From a bacterium (GTDB taxonomy: Bacteria; Sysuimicrobiota; Sysuimicrobiia; Sysuimicrobiales; Segetimicrobiaceae), in contig DASSXJ010000311.1 in assembly GCA_035703895.1 (NCBI GenBank), positions 1 to 35,632 of the forward strand: a stretch of 35,632 bases of DNA. Direction: 5' to 3'. Numbering within the stretch: the first letter of the stretch is position 1; each line of letters starts with the position of its first letter. Under the pieces are notes generated by a model. It had not been told where the DNA came from and did no database searches. It worked only from the letters and a program-made list of their open reading frames with translations. Positions 23,412 through 31,712 of this stretch are shown in pieces. Made by a program: the position numbers and the translations under genes.

Positions 23412-25769
23412 GTGCCTGTCGCCGCGGAGAGGACCCAGCCCCCAGCGGCGATGCTGCTATCCGACGAGACGCTCGATGCCCGGTTGCGGCGTCTCGCCGA
23501 ATCGTCACGGGTGAGAGTCGAGCGCCTCGGACATTCGCACGAGGGCCGGCCAATCTGGGCCATCATCATTGGCATGGCCGAGACATTGGAACGGCTTCCG
23601 TACCACGAGGCTCAGAATCACCGGTTGGCAGGGCCGCGGGTCCGGTTCCGCACCCTTGAGGAATTCGAGATTGGATCGGAGGGACCGGTGCCTGGAGCCT
23701 CACAGACTAAGGTTTCGGTCCTCGTAGCCGGTGGTTCATTTGGATTTGAGGCCGCGCATGTGGAGGCCCTGGTCGAGTTGGCCGAATGCCTGGCAACGTC
23801 TTCCGAGCCCCGTGTCGAGCGCATTCTTGAACGGTTGCTGATCGTCATCATTCCGCTGATGAATCCTGATGGGCGCGCCGCCGCTATTGCGGAATGGCTG
23901 GGGTCCCCGTTGGCGGTAGGACATCAGGGCAGCGGGAACGCCTACGGGTTCCCGGTCAATCGGGACTTCTTCAACCTGTCGCAGCTGGAGACGCAAGCCG
24001 TACGGGTCGCAATCAATCGATTCCATCCCGTGGCGGCCTATGATCCGCACGAGGATATGTACCACTTGAGCCACACTCTGCCCTACGTGTGCTGGACGCC
24101 ACCGTTCGCTCGACCCTACCATCCGGAGATCGATTCGAGGATCCTAGACTGCATCGGCCGCCTGGGTGGCGCGATCGCCGAGGAATGGCAGCGCCGCGGA
24201 TTCAACTATCTGTACCATCCCGAGGGCGATCATGGGTTCCTATCACTCTTTCGGCTGGGAGGGCGGCTTCACTTGGATCTTTGCCTGCAGGGCGTGCCCG
24301 CGCTGATCACCGAAAGCGCTCGCAGGCCCGGGTCCCAAACCTGGGAGGATCGCATTGCCCAGAAAATGACCGCAGGCCTTGCTTTCCTTTCTGAAGTGGC
24401 AAGCCAATCCGACAGGTATCTGGCCGCCCGGTACGCCGTGAGGCGCGACCTGGAGACTCCCGATGCATTCGTACTCCCTCGGGCGGCAAACACGGAGGGT
24501 ACTCTGGCGTCAGTGGTGGAACCGTTGTTGCAGCATCAGGTGCTCGTTTTTTCTGCGACCGATCCGGAAGCCGCTTATATCATCCCCACGCATCAGCCCG
24601 ACGGCCGATTCGTACGCGCGCTGCTTAGCCAGGCGGCGTGGAACCATGTCGCGCTCCCTCCGCAAGTGGGGGCAACGTGCCTGCGGCTGTCGGCGCTGCC
24701 CGCGGAACAGCAAACCGGTTGGTGGCAGGCACAATTGGAACCAGTATTGAGCCTGCCGATACGGCACCACGGGCAGGCGGACGGCGGAGTGAGGCGGGAA
24801 GGGGTCGTCATCGCGAATGACGCTGAAGGGATCGCAGCCACCAACCGCTTGCTCAATCACGGTGCCGAGGTATGGCGTGTTTCCAGCGGCTGGTTCGGCG
24901 TCGTCGGGCAGCCCCGGGGAGTAGTTCGCGGGGTGGTTGGGGAAGCCGTTTCGGGACGCGCGGTTCCCGACGCTGGAGATCATCGAATAGCTCGGCCACG
25001 AATCGCGCTCTATGTGGGGCAAGGTGTGGACCAACGACATCACCTGCTCTCCGGTAGCGTTCGGTTTGCGCTGGAGCGGCTTGGGTTTCCTTATGTGCCG
25101 ATCGAGGCCGAGAACGTGCGCGCCGGCGAGCTACGGCAGTTCCAACTGCTCATCGTGCCGGGAGGTTGGGGCCCGGAGATTGTCTACGGCTGGGAAGATC
25201 CAGAACCTCCCTGGCAGCGTCCCGGGACCCGCGACGGGCTCGGCGATGAGGGCCTGAGGGCGATCTACGCATTCGTGGAGAACGGCGGTCGGTATCTGGG
25301 CATCGGCTCCGGCGGCGGGATCCTCGCCTCGACCGAGTTCCTTGGCCTCGTGGATTCGGATCTTGTGGACGAGATGCTGGGGGAGGCACGCGCCTTCATC
25401 CAGGTTACCCAGGGCCATCCACTTTTCTACGGGGTGCGCTCATTTACAGACGAGAAAGGCAGCACAATACCAAGCCGGCTTGCCGTCCCATATTACTCGG
25501 AACCGTTCGCGGGTCTGCATGGTGGACCGATCTTCAAGGCCGGACCCCACGCTCAGGTACTTGCCGAATACGTTGCGATCGACGATCCGAAGAGCGTCCG
25601 AGAATCCGCGTATTTTGATGCGGAGGCACATACCCCCGCCATTCTCTACCAGCCTGTAGGACGTGGCTGGGCAGCTGTATTCGTCTTCGAACCGTATCTG
25701 CGGGGCGTCTGGCGAAGCACGCTTCCGCTTCTCGCCAACGCCGTCTTTCTGGCAGGCTTAGCCCCCTGA
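23412..25769 (+). CDS. M14 carboxypeptidase-like protein fused to a GATase-like domain, both with altered active sites
   Basis: The product has 785 residues and no signal peptide; the start is GTG 23412, with a near-perfect AGGAGGTAAC upstream. Residues of about 35-330 resemble M14 zinc carboxypeptidases: NPDGRAA, NRDFFNLSQLETQA, and His213 in DPHED as a metal ligand. The HxxE motif reads FGFE, with Phe110 replacing the first zinc His while Glu113 remains. From about residue 535 a class I glutamine-amidotransferase-like domain begins (LLIVPGGWGPE), whose nucleophile elbow is GIGSGGG with Ser633 instead of Cys. A middle region of about 200 residues is unassigned. Both halves may therefore bind rather than cleave. 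The stop overlaps the dipeptidase ATG as TGATG, giving coupled translation. Confidence 0.75.
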   Translation: MPVAAERTQPPAAMLLSDETLDARLRRLAESSRVRVERLGHSHEGRPIWAIIIGMAETLERLPYHEAQNHRLAGPRVRFRTLEEFEIGSEGPVPGASQTKVSVLVAGGSFGFEAAHVEALVELAECLATSSEPRVERILERLLIVIIPLMNPDGRAAAIAEWLGSPLAVGHQGSGNAYGFPVNRDFFNLSQLETQAVRVAINRFHPVAAYDPHEDMYHLSHTLPYVCWTPPFARPYHPEIDSRILDCIGRLGGAIAEEWQRRGFNYLYHPEGDHGFLSLFRLGGRLHLDLCLQGVPALITESARRPGSQTWEDRIAQKMTAGLAFLSEVASQSDRYLAARYAVRRDLETPDAFVLPRAANTEGTLASVVEPLLQHQVLVFSATDPEAAYIIPTHQPDGRFVRALLSQAAWNHVALPPQVGATCLRLSALPAEQQTGWWQAQLEPVLSLPIRHHGQADGGVRREGVVIANDAEGIAATNRLLNHGAEVWRVSSGWFGVVGQPRGVVRGVVGEAVSGRAVPDAGDHRIARPRIALYVGQGVDQRHHLLSGSVRFALERLGFPYVPIEAENVRAGELRQFQLLIVPGGWGPEIVYGWEDPEPPWQRPGTRDGLGDEGLRAIYAFVENGGRYLGIGSGGGILASTEFLGLVDSDLVDEMLGEARAFIQVTQGHPLFYGVRSFTDEKGSTIPSRLAVPYYSEPFAGLHGGPIFKAGPHAQVLAEYVAIDDPKSVRESAYFDAEAHTPAILYQPVGRGWAAVFVFEPYLRGVWRSTLPLLANAVFLAGLAP

Positions 25770-26689
25770 TGAGCATCGTGATCGATGCCCACTCGGATAC
25801 GCTGCTCTTTGTCAGTCGAGGGCTGTATCGCCTCAACGACGACAGCGCTGATGCCCAGGTCGACATCCCGAAGCTGCGGACGGGAGGGGTTACTGCACAA
25901 GTCCTAGCACTCTACGTCGAATCGGCGTACCAACGCGCGCCAGCTCACCGGACGTGCGAGCTCATAGACCTTGCCTATCGTGAGTGTGCGGCGGCCAGTT
26001 CCGCCATGCTGGTAGCAACGTCAGCAGCCGAGGTGCGGGCAGCCAAGACAACTAATCAGATTGCGCTTCTCCTCAGCATCGAGGGTGGGGAAGCGCTTGA
26101 GTGTAGCCTTGCGATGTTGCGGATCTATCATCGGTTGGGGGTCCGCCTGCTAGGACTCACACATAATCCGCGCAACCTCCTCGCTGATGGTCTCGACGCA
26201 TCTGCCGCGCCCGGCGGTCTCACCCCGTTTGGGCGCGACGTGGTGACGGAAATGGAAAGGTTGGGCATCGTTGTTGACGTGTCGCACCTGGCGGAGCCCG
26301 GCTTCTGGGAGGTCATGGCCATGGCGGCGCGTCCCGTGATCGCCTCCCATTCCAAAGTCCGAGCAGTTGGGCACCCTCGAGGGCTATCGGATGAGCAGAT
26401 CTTGGCGCTCGCAAAGACGGAAGGGATGCTCGGCATCAACTTGTATCGACTTCAAGAACTCGATGCCATTGTCGAGCAGATCGACCATGTGCGTGAACTT
26501 GTTGGGAGTGATTACGTCGGACTCGGCCTGGATTTCTATGGACGCGCTGAGGCTCCACGCGACCTTCAGGATATTTCGCAGTTGCCCCGCCTCTCCGACC
26601 GGTTGCAGCAGCGCGGATACCCGTCCAGGGAGATCGACAACATCATGGGGGAGAACTTCTTGCGGGTTTTCGGTGCGGTGACTGGCTGA
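25769..26689 (+). CDS. Membrane (renal-type) dipeptidase, peptidase family M19
   Basis: The product has 306 residues, short but within the range of bacterial M19 enzymes. The binuclear zinc ligands are present in order: His8 and Asp10 (DAHSDT), the bridging Glu in SIEGGE, His in VDVSHL and His in IASHS, with a late Asp in GLGLDFYG. M19 enzymes hydrolyse dipeptides, including those with D- or dehydro-residues, and some lactams. No signal peptide is present, so it acts in the cytoplasm on imported substrate. It overlaps the upstream fusion gene by one base and is followed 21 bp later by the Rid-family gene. Confidence 0.93.
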   Translation: MSIVIDAHSDTLLFVSRGLYRLNDDSADAQVDIPKLRTGGVTAQVLALYVESAYQRAPAHRTCELIDLAYRECAAASSAMLVATSAAEVRAAKTTNQIALLLSIEGGEALECSLAMLRIYHRLGVRLLGLTHNPRNLLADGLDASAAPGGLTPFGRDVVTEMERLGIVVDVSHLAEPGFWEVMAMAARPVIASHSKVRAVGHPRGLSDEQILALAKTEGMLGINLYRLQELDAIVEQIDHVRELVGSDYVGLGLDFYGRAEAPRDLQDISQLPRLSDRLQQRGYPSREIDNIMGENFLRVFGAVTG

Positions 26690-26710
26690 TCAGAGTGACG
26701 GAGGTGAGCG

Positions 26711-27115
26711 GTGAAGAAGATCGCATATCACTTGAACTGGCCCTCGTACGCACGAATCCCTAATGCCGTGAATGCTATCCGCGCAGGGAACTTGCTCTTC
26801 TTGTCGGGATGTTCCGCCGTAGATCCGGATGGGAACGTCGTCGGTTTGGGGGACATGGAGAAGCAGACGCGGCAGGCAATGGAGAACATGAAGGCGGCGC
26901 TTGACGCGGCCGGTGCGACATTCAAAAATGTCGTCCACATGGACACGTTCTATGCGGACCCCCGCCTCACGCAACAGATGATACATGTCCGCAGTTCCTA
27001 CTTCTCATCGGAAAACCCATACACAACAACGGGCGTCCAGGTGGCGGGGTTCGGGAAGCCAGGGATGCTCGTTGAGATGGACGCAATCGCTGTCCTCGAC
27101 GACGATCACGAGTAA
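26711..27115 (+). CDS. Rid (YjgF/YER057c) family protein lacking the RidA arginine
   Basis: The product has 134 residues, the usual trimer-forming length. The start is GTG 26711 with GGAGGTGA four bases upstream. Conserved elements include FLSGCSAVDPDG, QTRQAMENMKAAL and LVEMDAIAVL. RidA deaminases need Arg105 in a P-A-R-S segment to bind the imine/enamine carboxylate; here the segment is P-Y-T-T, with Thr at residue 105. It therefore belongs to the Arg-less subfamilies, which often occur in catabolic operons for amides, pyrimidines or nitroaromatics. A role in clearing reactive enamines cannot be assumed. Confidence 0.9.
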   Translation: MKKIAYHLNWPSYARIPNAVNAIRAGNLLFLSGCSAVDPDGNVVGLGDMEKQTRQAMENMKAALDAAGATFKNVVHMDTFYADPRLTQQMIHVRSSYFSSENPYTTTGVQVAGFGKPGMLVEMDAIAVLDDDHE

Positions 27116-27172
27116 GAAGGTTTGGTGATGCCTGTGGCGCCAAGCCGGGAGCGCGGAGAGGGAGGGGGTTGG

Positions 27173-27988
27173 ATGACCCGTGAGTTTGCGGGGAAAGTGG
27201 CGATCGTTTCCGGCGCAGCGGCAGGGATCAGCAGTGTGATCCTCCGGCGGTTTGCCGAGGCCGGTGCGCGCGCCGTGATCGCCGACCTCGATGAGGAACG
27301 AGCGGCTGCCGCCGTTCAGCAGCTCACCGCGCAGGATCACGAGGTTCGATTCGTCCGCACCGACGTGCGAGACAGCGCGCAGGTGGACGCGATGGTTCGA
27401 ACGGCGGTCGAACAATTCGGCCGGGTTGACATCCTGGTGCACGGCGCCGGGGTTGGCGTGCACAAGGACGTGGTGGACCTCACGGACGAGGAGTGGGATC
27501 TGCAGATCGACGTGCAGCTTCGTGGGGCCTTCCTGTTGAGCCGCGCAGTCGGCCGGCAGCTGATCGCGCAGGGACAGGGCGGCCGTATCGTCTTTATCGG
27601 GTCGACCTCCGGCAACAACGCGCGCGTGAAGGCGGGACCGCACGCCGCGTCAAAGGCCGGCGAGATCCAGCTCGCCCGCGTCATGGCCCTCGAGATGGGC
27701 CGCCACGGCATCACCGTGAACGTGGTATCGCCCGGCCTGACCGACATCGCCGGCATCTCGCGCTCGGTGCAGACGGCGGAATACCAGCGCGCCTTCGTCT
27801 CACAGGTGCCGCTGGGCCGCCTGGGCACGCCGGATGAGATCGCGGACGCCGTGCTCTTCTTCGCTTCAGATCGCGCCCGGTTCATCACCGGGCAGGTGTT
27901 GTGCGTGGATGGCGGGTACTCTGCAGGCAAGCTCGCGGTGCAAGGTCCTCACGTGGCCGCCGACTACGGGCAAAGAGGGGGGGGATAG
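27173..27988 (+). CDS. SDR-family protein without the catalytic tyrosine
   Basis: The product has 271 residues. I start at ATG 27173, preceded by GGGAGGGGG; a TTG at 27122 would add 17 residues unlike SDRs. The fold is classical: SGAAAGISS at residues 13-21 (the last Gly of the motif is Ser), Asp after strand two (IADLD), a Ser in GSTSG, and LCVDGGYSAG near the end. The catalytic YxxxK reads H-A-A-S-K, with His157 where Tyr belongs and Lys161 kept, as if the Tyr codon of a P-H-Y-A-A-S-K segment had been lost. The 3' end shares an imperfect repeat with 712-749. It may be inactive or use other chemistry. Confidence 0.85.
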   Translation: MTREFAGKVAIVSGAAAGISSVILRRFAEAGARAVIADLDEERAAAAVQQLTAQDHEVRFVRTDVRDSAQVDAMVRTAVEQFGRVDILVHGAGVGVHKDVVDLTDEEWDLQIDVQLRGAFLLSRAVGRQLIAQGQGGRIVFIGSTSGNNARVKAGPHAASKAGEIQLARVMALEMGRHGITVNVVSPGLTDIAGISRSVQTAEYQRAFVSQVPLGRLGTPDEIADAVLFFASDRARFITGQVLCVDGGYSAGKLAVQGPHVAADYGQRGGG

Positions 27989-27997
27989 GTAAGGACC
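27959..27997 (+). repeat. Mate of the 712-749 repeat, at the SDR stop codon
   Basis: This segment covers the last codons and stop of the SDR gene plus the first bases of its trailer. It shares 16 identical bases and a second 10-base block with 712-749. Confidence 0.5.
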
Positions 27998-28115
27998 CGC
28001 CGCAGCGCCCCTGTCCGGCCTGGGGGCAAACTGGCCCGTCAACATCTCGCTCACTCCTTCATGGCAAGCTATTCGTCGTCTGTGAAACATTGTCCAGGAT
28101 TACATGGGCACGAAG

Positions 28116-28121
28116 TATAAT
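28116..28121 (+). promoter_or_regulatory. Candidate -10 element for the amidohydrolase pair
   Basis: A perfect TATAAT lies in an AT-rich patch of the 208-bp gap before the amidohydrolase pair. The best -35 match, TTGTCC, is 20 bases away, longer than ideal, so an activator may be needed. The predicted start would give a leader of about 70 bases. Confidence 0.4.
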
Positions 28122-28196
28122 TTTTCGGCGTATCCTGTGTTGAGCGACGTGTCCATCAGCAAATAGGCCGTGGTACTTCGAACGGGAGGGACCAGC

Positions 28197-29450
28197 ATGT
28201 CACCCACCGCACCGGAGTGGCTGGTCGTCCATGCGTCCCACCTGATCGATGGGACGGGTTCTCCGCCCATCGAGCACCCCACCGTGGTCGTGCACCGGGG
28301 TGTGATTGACGCCATCCATGCCGGCACCGCTCCGCGAGGAGGGTGGCCCTCGGAGACGCCCGAGCTCGACTTGGCCGGACACACGCTCCTGCCCGGCCTG
28401 ATCGATGCCCATGTCCACCTTGTGCTGCCGGGCGATGGGACCCCGTTTGAAGATTCCGTGCGGGAACCGGACGGAGTATTGTTGACGACCGCCATACGCA
28501 ACGCGCAGATTGCGCTCCGGGCCGGAATCACGACGCTCCGGGACTGCGGCGGCATGCGCGACACGACACTCGAGCTGCGGCGGGCGCAGCGTCTCGGGTA
28601 TGCCGTCATTCCCCGGTTGCATCTCTGTCGCTGTCCCGTCACGATCACGGGCGGCCACTGCTGGTATTTCGGTGGCGAAGCGGACGGCCCCGAGGGCATG
28701 CGACGCATCGTGCGCAGGTTGGCGAAGGCCGGGGTGGACTACATCAAGATCATGGGTAGCGGCGGCGGCACCCTCGGAACCTACTCGTCCCGGCCGTCAT
28801 ATACAGTCGACGAACTCCGCGCTGCCGTTGAAGAAGCTCATCGGCTCAACCGCCGTGTCGGCATCCATTGTACCTGTGCTCAGGCTACCCGGAATGCCAT
28901 CGCCGCGGGGGCGGACCACATTGAGCACGCGATTTTCCTTGCCGATGAGCAAGGACATCAGCGGTTCGAGCCGGACGTCGCCGATGCGGTTGCGCAGCGC
29001 GATGCCGCAGTCACATCGACCCTCTGCGTCGGTCACTTCCTCGTGAACGCGCTCTCGGCAAGGGAGAACAGAACGCCGGAGGAACGATCCGCCGTGGAGC
29101 GGTGGCGGCCGATGAACGACGGCAACATGGATAATGTCCGCCGTATGCGGCAGGCCGGTGTCCGCTACGTCGCCGGGACGGACGCCGGCTGGCGCTTCAC
29201 CCCATTCGATGGTCTGGTGACCGAGCTAGAGCTGCTGCGAGAGGCCGGTGCGTCTGCCGGCGGTGCGATCGTGGCGGCGACGTCGGCAGCGGCCGCGGCA
29301 ATGGGAATCGCCGATGAGGTAGGTGCCCTCCGGGAAGGCCTTCAGGCGGATATGATCGCCGTCGCCGGCGATCCGCTCGAGAACCTGGCGGTCCTGCGCC
29401 GTCCCGCGATGGTCATGCTCGACGGCGCCGTCGTCATTCGGAACAGCTAG
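28197..29450 (+). CDS. Metal-dependent amidohydrolase (imidazolonepropionase/prolidase-like), copy 1
   Basis: The product has 417 residues. Start ATG 28197 has GGGAGGG just upstream; a GTG at 28170 is less well placed. Metal ligands appear in order: His72 and His74 (DAHVHL), a Lys in YIKIMGSGG for the carbamylated bridge, His in GIHCTC, His in HIEHAI, and the catalytic Asp in GTDAGW. This binuclear amidohydrolase group includes imidazolonepropionase, Xaa-Pro dipeptidases and isoaspartyl or cyclic-amide hydrolases. No signal peptide is seen. It is followed 18 bp later by a diverged paralogue. Confidence 0.9.
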   Translation: MSPTAPEWLVVHASHLIDGTGSPPIEHPTVVVHRGVIDAIHAGTAPRGGWPSETPELDLAGHTLLPGLIDAHVHLVLPGDGTPFEDSVREPDGVLLTTAIRNAQIALRAGITTLRDCGGMRDTTLELRRAQRLGYAVIPRLHLCRCPVTITGGHCWYFGGEADGPEGMRRIVRRLAKAGVDYIKIMGSGGGTLGTYSSRPSYTVDELRAAVEEAHRLNRRVGIHCTCAQATRNAIAAGADHIEHAIFLADEQGHQRFEPDVADAVAQRDAAVTSTLCVGHFLVNALSARENRTPEERSAVERWRPMNDGNMDNVRRMRQAGVRYVAGTDAGWRFTPFDGLVTELELLREAGASAGGAIVAATSAAAAAMGIADEVGALREGLQADMIAVAGDPLENLAVLRRPAMVMLDGAVVIRNS

Positions 29451-29457
29451 GAGGACA

Positions 29458-29478
29458 ATGCACACCACATGCTGCTGA
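29458..29478 (+). other. Six-codon mini-ORF under a strong ribosome site, overlapping the next gene's start
   Basis: GGAGG occurs at 29450-29454, and the ATG it best serves (29458) opens a frame reading MHTTCC and then stops. The real gene's ATG at 29469 lies inside it in another frame, 14 bases from the ribosome site. Re-initiation could set the level of the second amidohydrolase (inference). Confidence 0.3.
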
Positions 29479-30692
29479 AGAATGCGACCGTTATCTCAAT
29501 GACGGGCCCGAATTCGGCACCGAGCGCGCCAGCCGATGTGCTCATCGAGAGCGGCCGGATCACGAAGATCGCGGCGCAGATCCCGGTGCCCGCGGACGGA
29601 CAGGCGACCGATCTTCGAGGCAGGTTTCTTTTACCAGGGCTGATAGACGCGCACTGCCACATCACGGCGAGTGGGGACCACATTGAGGTCGAGCTTGCGC
29701 ACGATCCCCGGGTCCGCATCCTGCGGGCGGCCCACAACGCCACCATGACGCTCCTCGCGGGGATTACCACAATCCGAGATACCTGCGGGCTCGATGACAG
29801 CGACATCGTGCTTAGAGATGCCATCTGTTCGGGACAGATCATGGGACCCCGGATCGTGGCGTGCGGGCGGATGATCACGATGACGGGGGGCCACGGTTGG
29901 TTCTACGGACAGGAGGTGGACGGGCCTGACGCTGTTCGGCGAGCCGTCCGAGAACGCATCAAAGCCCGGGCGGATTGGGTGAAATTCATGGCCAGTGGCG
30001 GGTTCGCCGAGGAAGGGGAGCAACCAGCCTCCAGCCAGTTAGATCCGGACGAGCTGGCCGCCGGCGTCCGCGAGGCCAACAAAGCGGGGCGAAAGACATG
30101 TGCGCACGCACACGGAGCCCCCGCCATCAAGAACGTGCTCCGTGCGCGGATCGACTCGGTGGAGCACGCCTCGTTCATGGATCAAGAGGCGATTGACCTC
30201 CTGCTGGAGCGTGGGGCCTTTATCATCCCCACCTTCTCGATCTACTACAAGATGAAGGAGACGGGAGCCGTCCACAACCTCGCTCCGTACCTGATCGATC
30301 TGGTCAACCGATCGTGGGAGCTCAAGATCGGTCGGTTTGTCGACGCCTATCGAGGGGGCGTGCGCTTCGCGGCGGGGTCCGACAACGGCTCACCCGTGGC
30401 GCCGCATCCCGACATCGCCACGGAGCTGGAGATCTTCGTGCGCATCGGGCTCAGTCCGTATGAGGCCTTGAAGAGCGCTACCGCCAGCGCCTCACAGCTG
30501 CTGGATTTGCACAATGAGATCGGGACAATCGAAGTAGGGAAGCGTGCAGACTTGGTGGTGCTCCGAGACGACCCCTTGCGCAATATTTCCGCAGTTCGCG
30601 GTGTGGAAGCCGTGATTAAAGACGGCAAAGCCTACTGGGTCGACGGGAGCGATGATCGAGTGACGTTTCCAGCTAAAGTGCTCCACGCATAA
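29469..30692 (+). CDS. Metal-dependent amidohydrolase (imidazolonepropionase/prolidase-like), copy 2
   Basis: The product has 407 residues. Metal-site residues are His62 and His64 (DAHCHI), a Lys in WVKFMASGG, His in CAHAHGA, His in SVEHAS, and Asp in AGSDNGS, so a binuclear centre is predicted. It is paralogous to copy 1 but clearly diverged, including in the loops around the active site (TGGHGWFYG here, TGGHCWYFG in copy 1), so the two probably differ in substrate. No in-frame start exists upstream of ATG 29469, because a stop lies at 29448. The start therefore stands despite the long spacing to the ribosome site. Confidence 0.9.
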   Translation: MLLKNATVISMTGPNSAPSAPADVLIESGRITKIAAQIPVPADGQATDLRGRFLLPGLIDAHCHITASGDHIEVELAHDPRVRILRAAHNATMTLLAGITTIRDTCGLDDSDIVLRDAICSGQIMGPRIVACGRMITMTGGHGWFYGQEVDGPDAVRRAVRERIKARADWVKFMASGGFAEEGEQPASSQLDPDELAAGVREANKAGRKTCAHAHGAPAIKNVLRARIDSVEHASFMDQEAIDLLLERGAFIIPTFSIYYKMKETGAVHNLAPYLIDLVNRSWELKIGRFVDAYRGGVRFAAGSDNGSPVAPHPDIATELEIFVRIGLSPYEALKSATASASQLLDLHNEIGTIEVGKRADLVVLRDDPLRNISAVRGVEAVIKDGKAYWVDGSDDRVTFPAKVLHA

Positions 30693-30760
30693 GGCTTCGC
30701 CGGGCAAGGAGCGGAGAAGCACGGCACCAAAGACACATGAGCGAATGTAAGGGGTGCGTG

Positions 30761-31702
30761 ATGAAAACGACGGCCAAGGTGCTCCTTGTTGGAGTGGTGG
30801 TCCTGACCTCCGGCGTTGGGGTCGGGGCGCAGGGGGTTCCTGCGGGCGACCCCGCGGTTGCCGTGCCCGTCAGCGGGAAGGTCGCGATCGTGAACCAGGG
30901 AAGAGCCAACACCCAACTCGTCACGATCCTGTACATAGCGGGTGCCAGTACCACGCAGCAGTATGACGTAGACGTCACCCTGCCGGTGCTCGGAGTGTCG
31001 CTTCAGGGCGAGGCATCCGTGCAAATGAGCTCGCGAGCCACAGGCGTCGTGGCCGTCGCGGATGCTCATGCAACAGGTCAGGCGCGGAGTGTTTCGCTGC
31101 ATGGAGCCGCGGGGGACACGACGGTTTCCCTCAATGTGGACCAGCCGATGCATGGGTTCGGATCGTACGATCCGGCCGAGGCCACGATCCACATCCGAGG
31201 AACAGGCGGTACGGGCATGTTCGACGGCATCAATATCGCCGGCGAATTGAAAGGATTCTTCCGACCCACGGGGACGCTCTACCTCAGCTATCCTTCAACC
31301 GGCGCGGCCCTGAGCGCGGTGGAGCGCGGTCTGGCGCAGAACGCCGCCCTCACCGCCGCTCAGCGCCTGGAGGCGCTGGAGCAAGCCAAACAGGCGCTCG
31401 CGCAGGCCAAACCGGCGACCTTCCCGCCTGACGACGCCACCCAGGCGATCGTGACGTCGACCATCCAGCGCGCGGGTACTCAGGTTCAGGTGGTGCTTCG
31501 GATTGTGGTCCCCGCAGGCGATGCTCGCCAGATGGTGAAGGTCGTGGCGGTCGAGCCAAACGGCCTCGCCAGGACGGTTTACCAGGGCTCGCACGCCCCC
31601 GGGGAGGCGGTCTCCGCGCTGGCAACCGGCACACCCCCGTTTGTCGTGCAAGTGTACGTCGCCGGTACGCTGGCGAAGCAGATCACGGCGCCGGTCCAGT
31701 GA
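30761..31702 (+). CDS. Secreted protein of unknown function
   Basis: The product has 313 residues. I start at ATG 30761 (MKTTAKVLLVG), with AAGGGG upstream, because it opens directly into a Sec signal peptide with a likely cut near GAQG at residue 24. The mature protein has two parts. The first (to about residue 180) is rich in Val, Thr and Gly with alternating hydrophobic residues, suggesting beta-sandwich strands. Next comes an Ala/Gln/Leu-rich helical linker (about 185-220), then a second beta-rich part (IVTSTIQRAGTQVQVVLRI onward). I recognise no family. It may belong to the amidohydrolase pair's transcript (68-bp gap), perhaps as an envelope or substrate-binding component. It converges on the kinase fusion gene with only 10 bp between stops. 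Confidence 0.7.
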   Translation: MKTTAKVLLVGVVVLTSGVGVGAQGVPAGDPAVAVPVSGKVAIVNQGRANTQLVTILYIAGASTTQQYDVDVTLPVLGVSLQGEASVQMSSRATGVVAVADAHATGQARSVSLHGAAGDTTVSLNVDQPMHGFGSYDPAEATIHIRGTGGTGMFDGINIAGELKGFFRPTGTLYLSYPSTGAALSAVERGLAQNAALTAAQRLEALEQAKQALAQAKPATFPPDDATQAIVTSTIQRAGTQVQVVLRIVVPAGDARQMVKVVAVEPNGLARTVYQGSHAPGEAVSALATGTPPFVVQVYVAGTLAKQITAPVQ

Positions 31703-31712
31703 CCGCGCCAAC

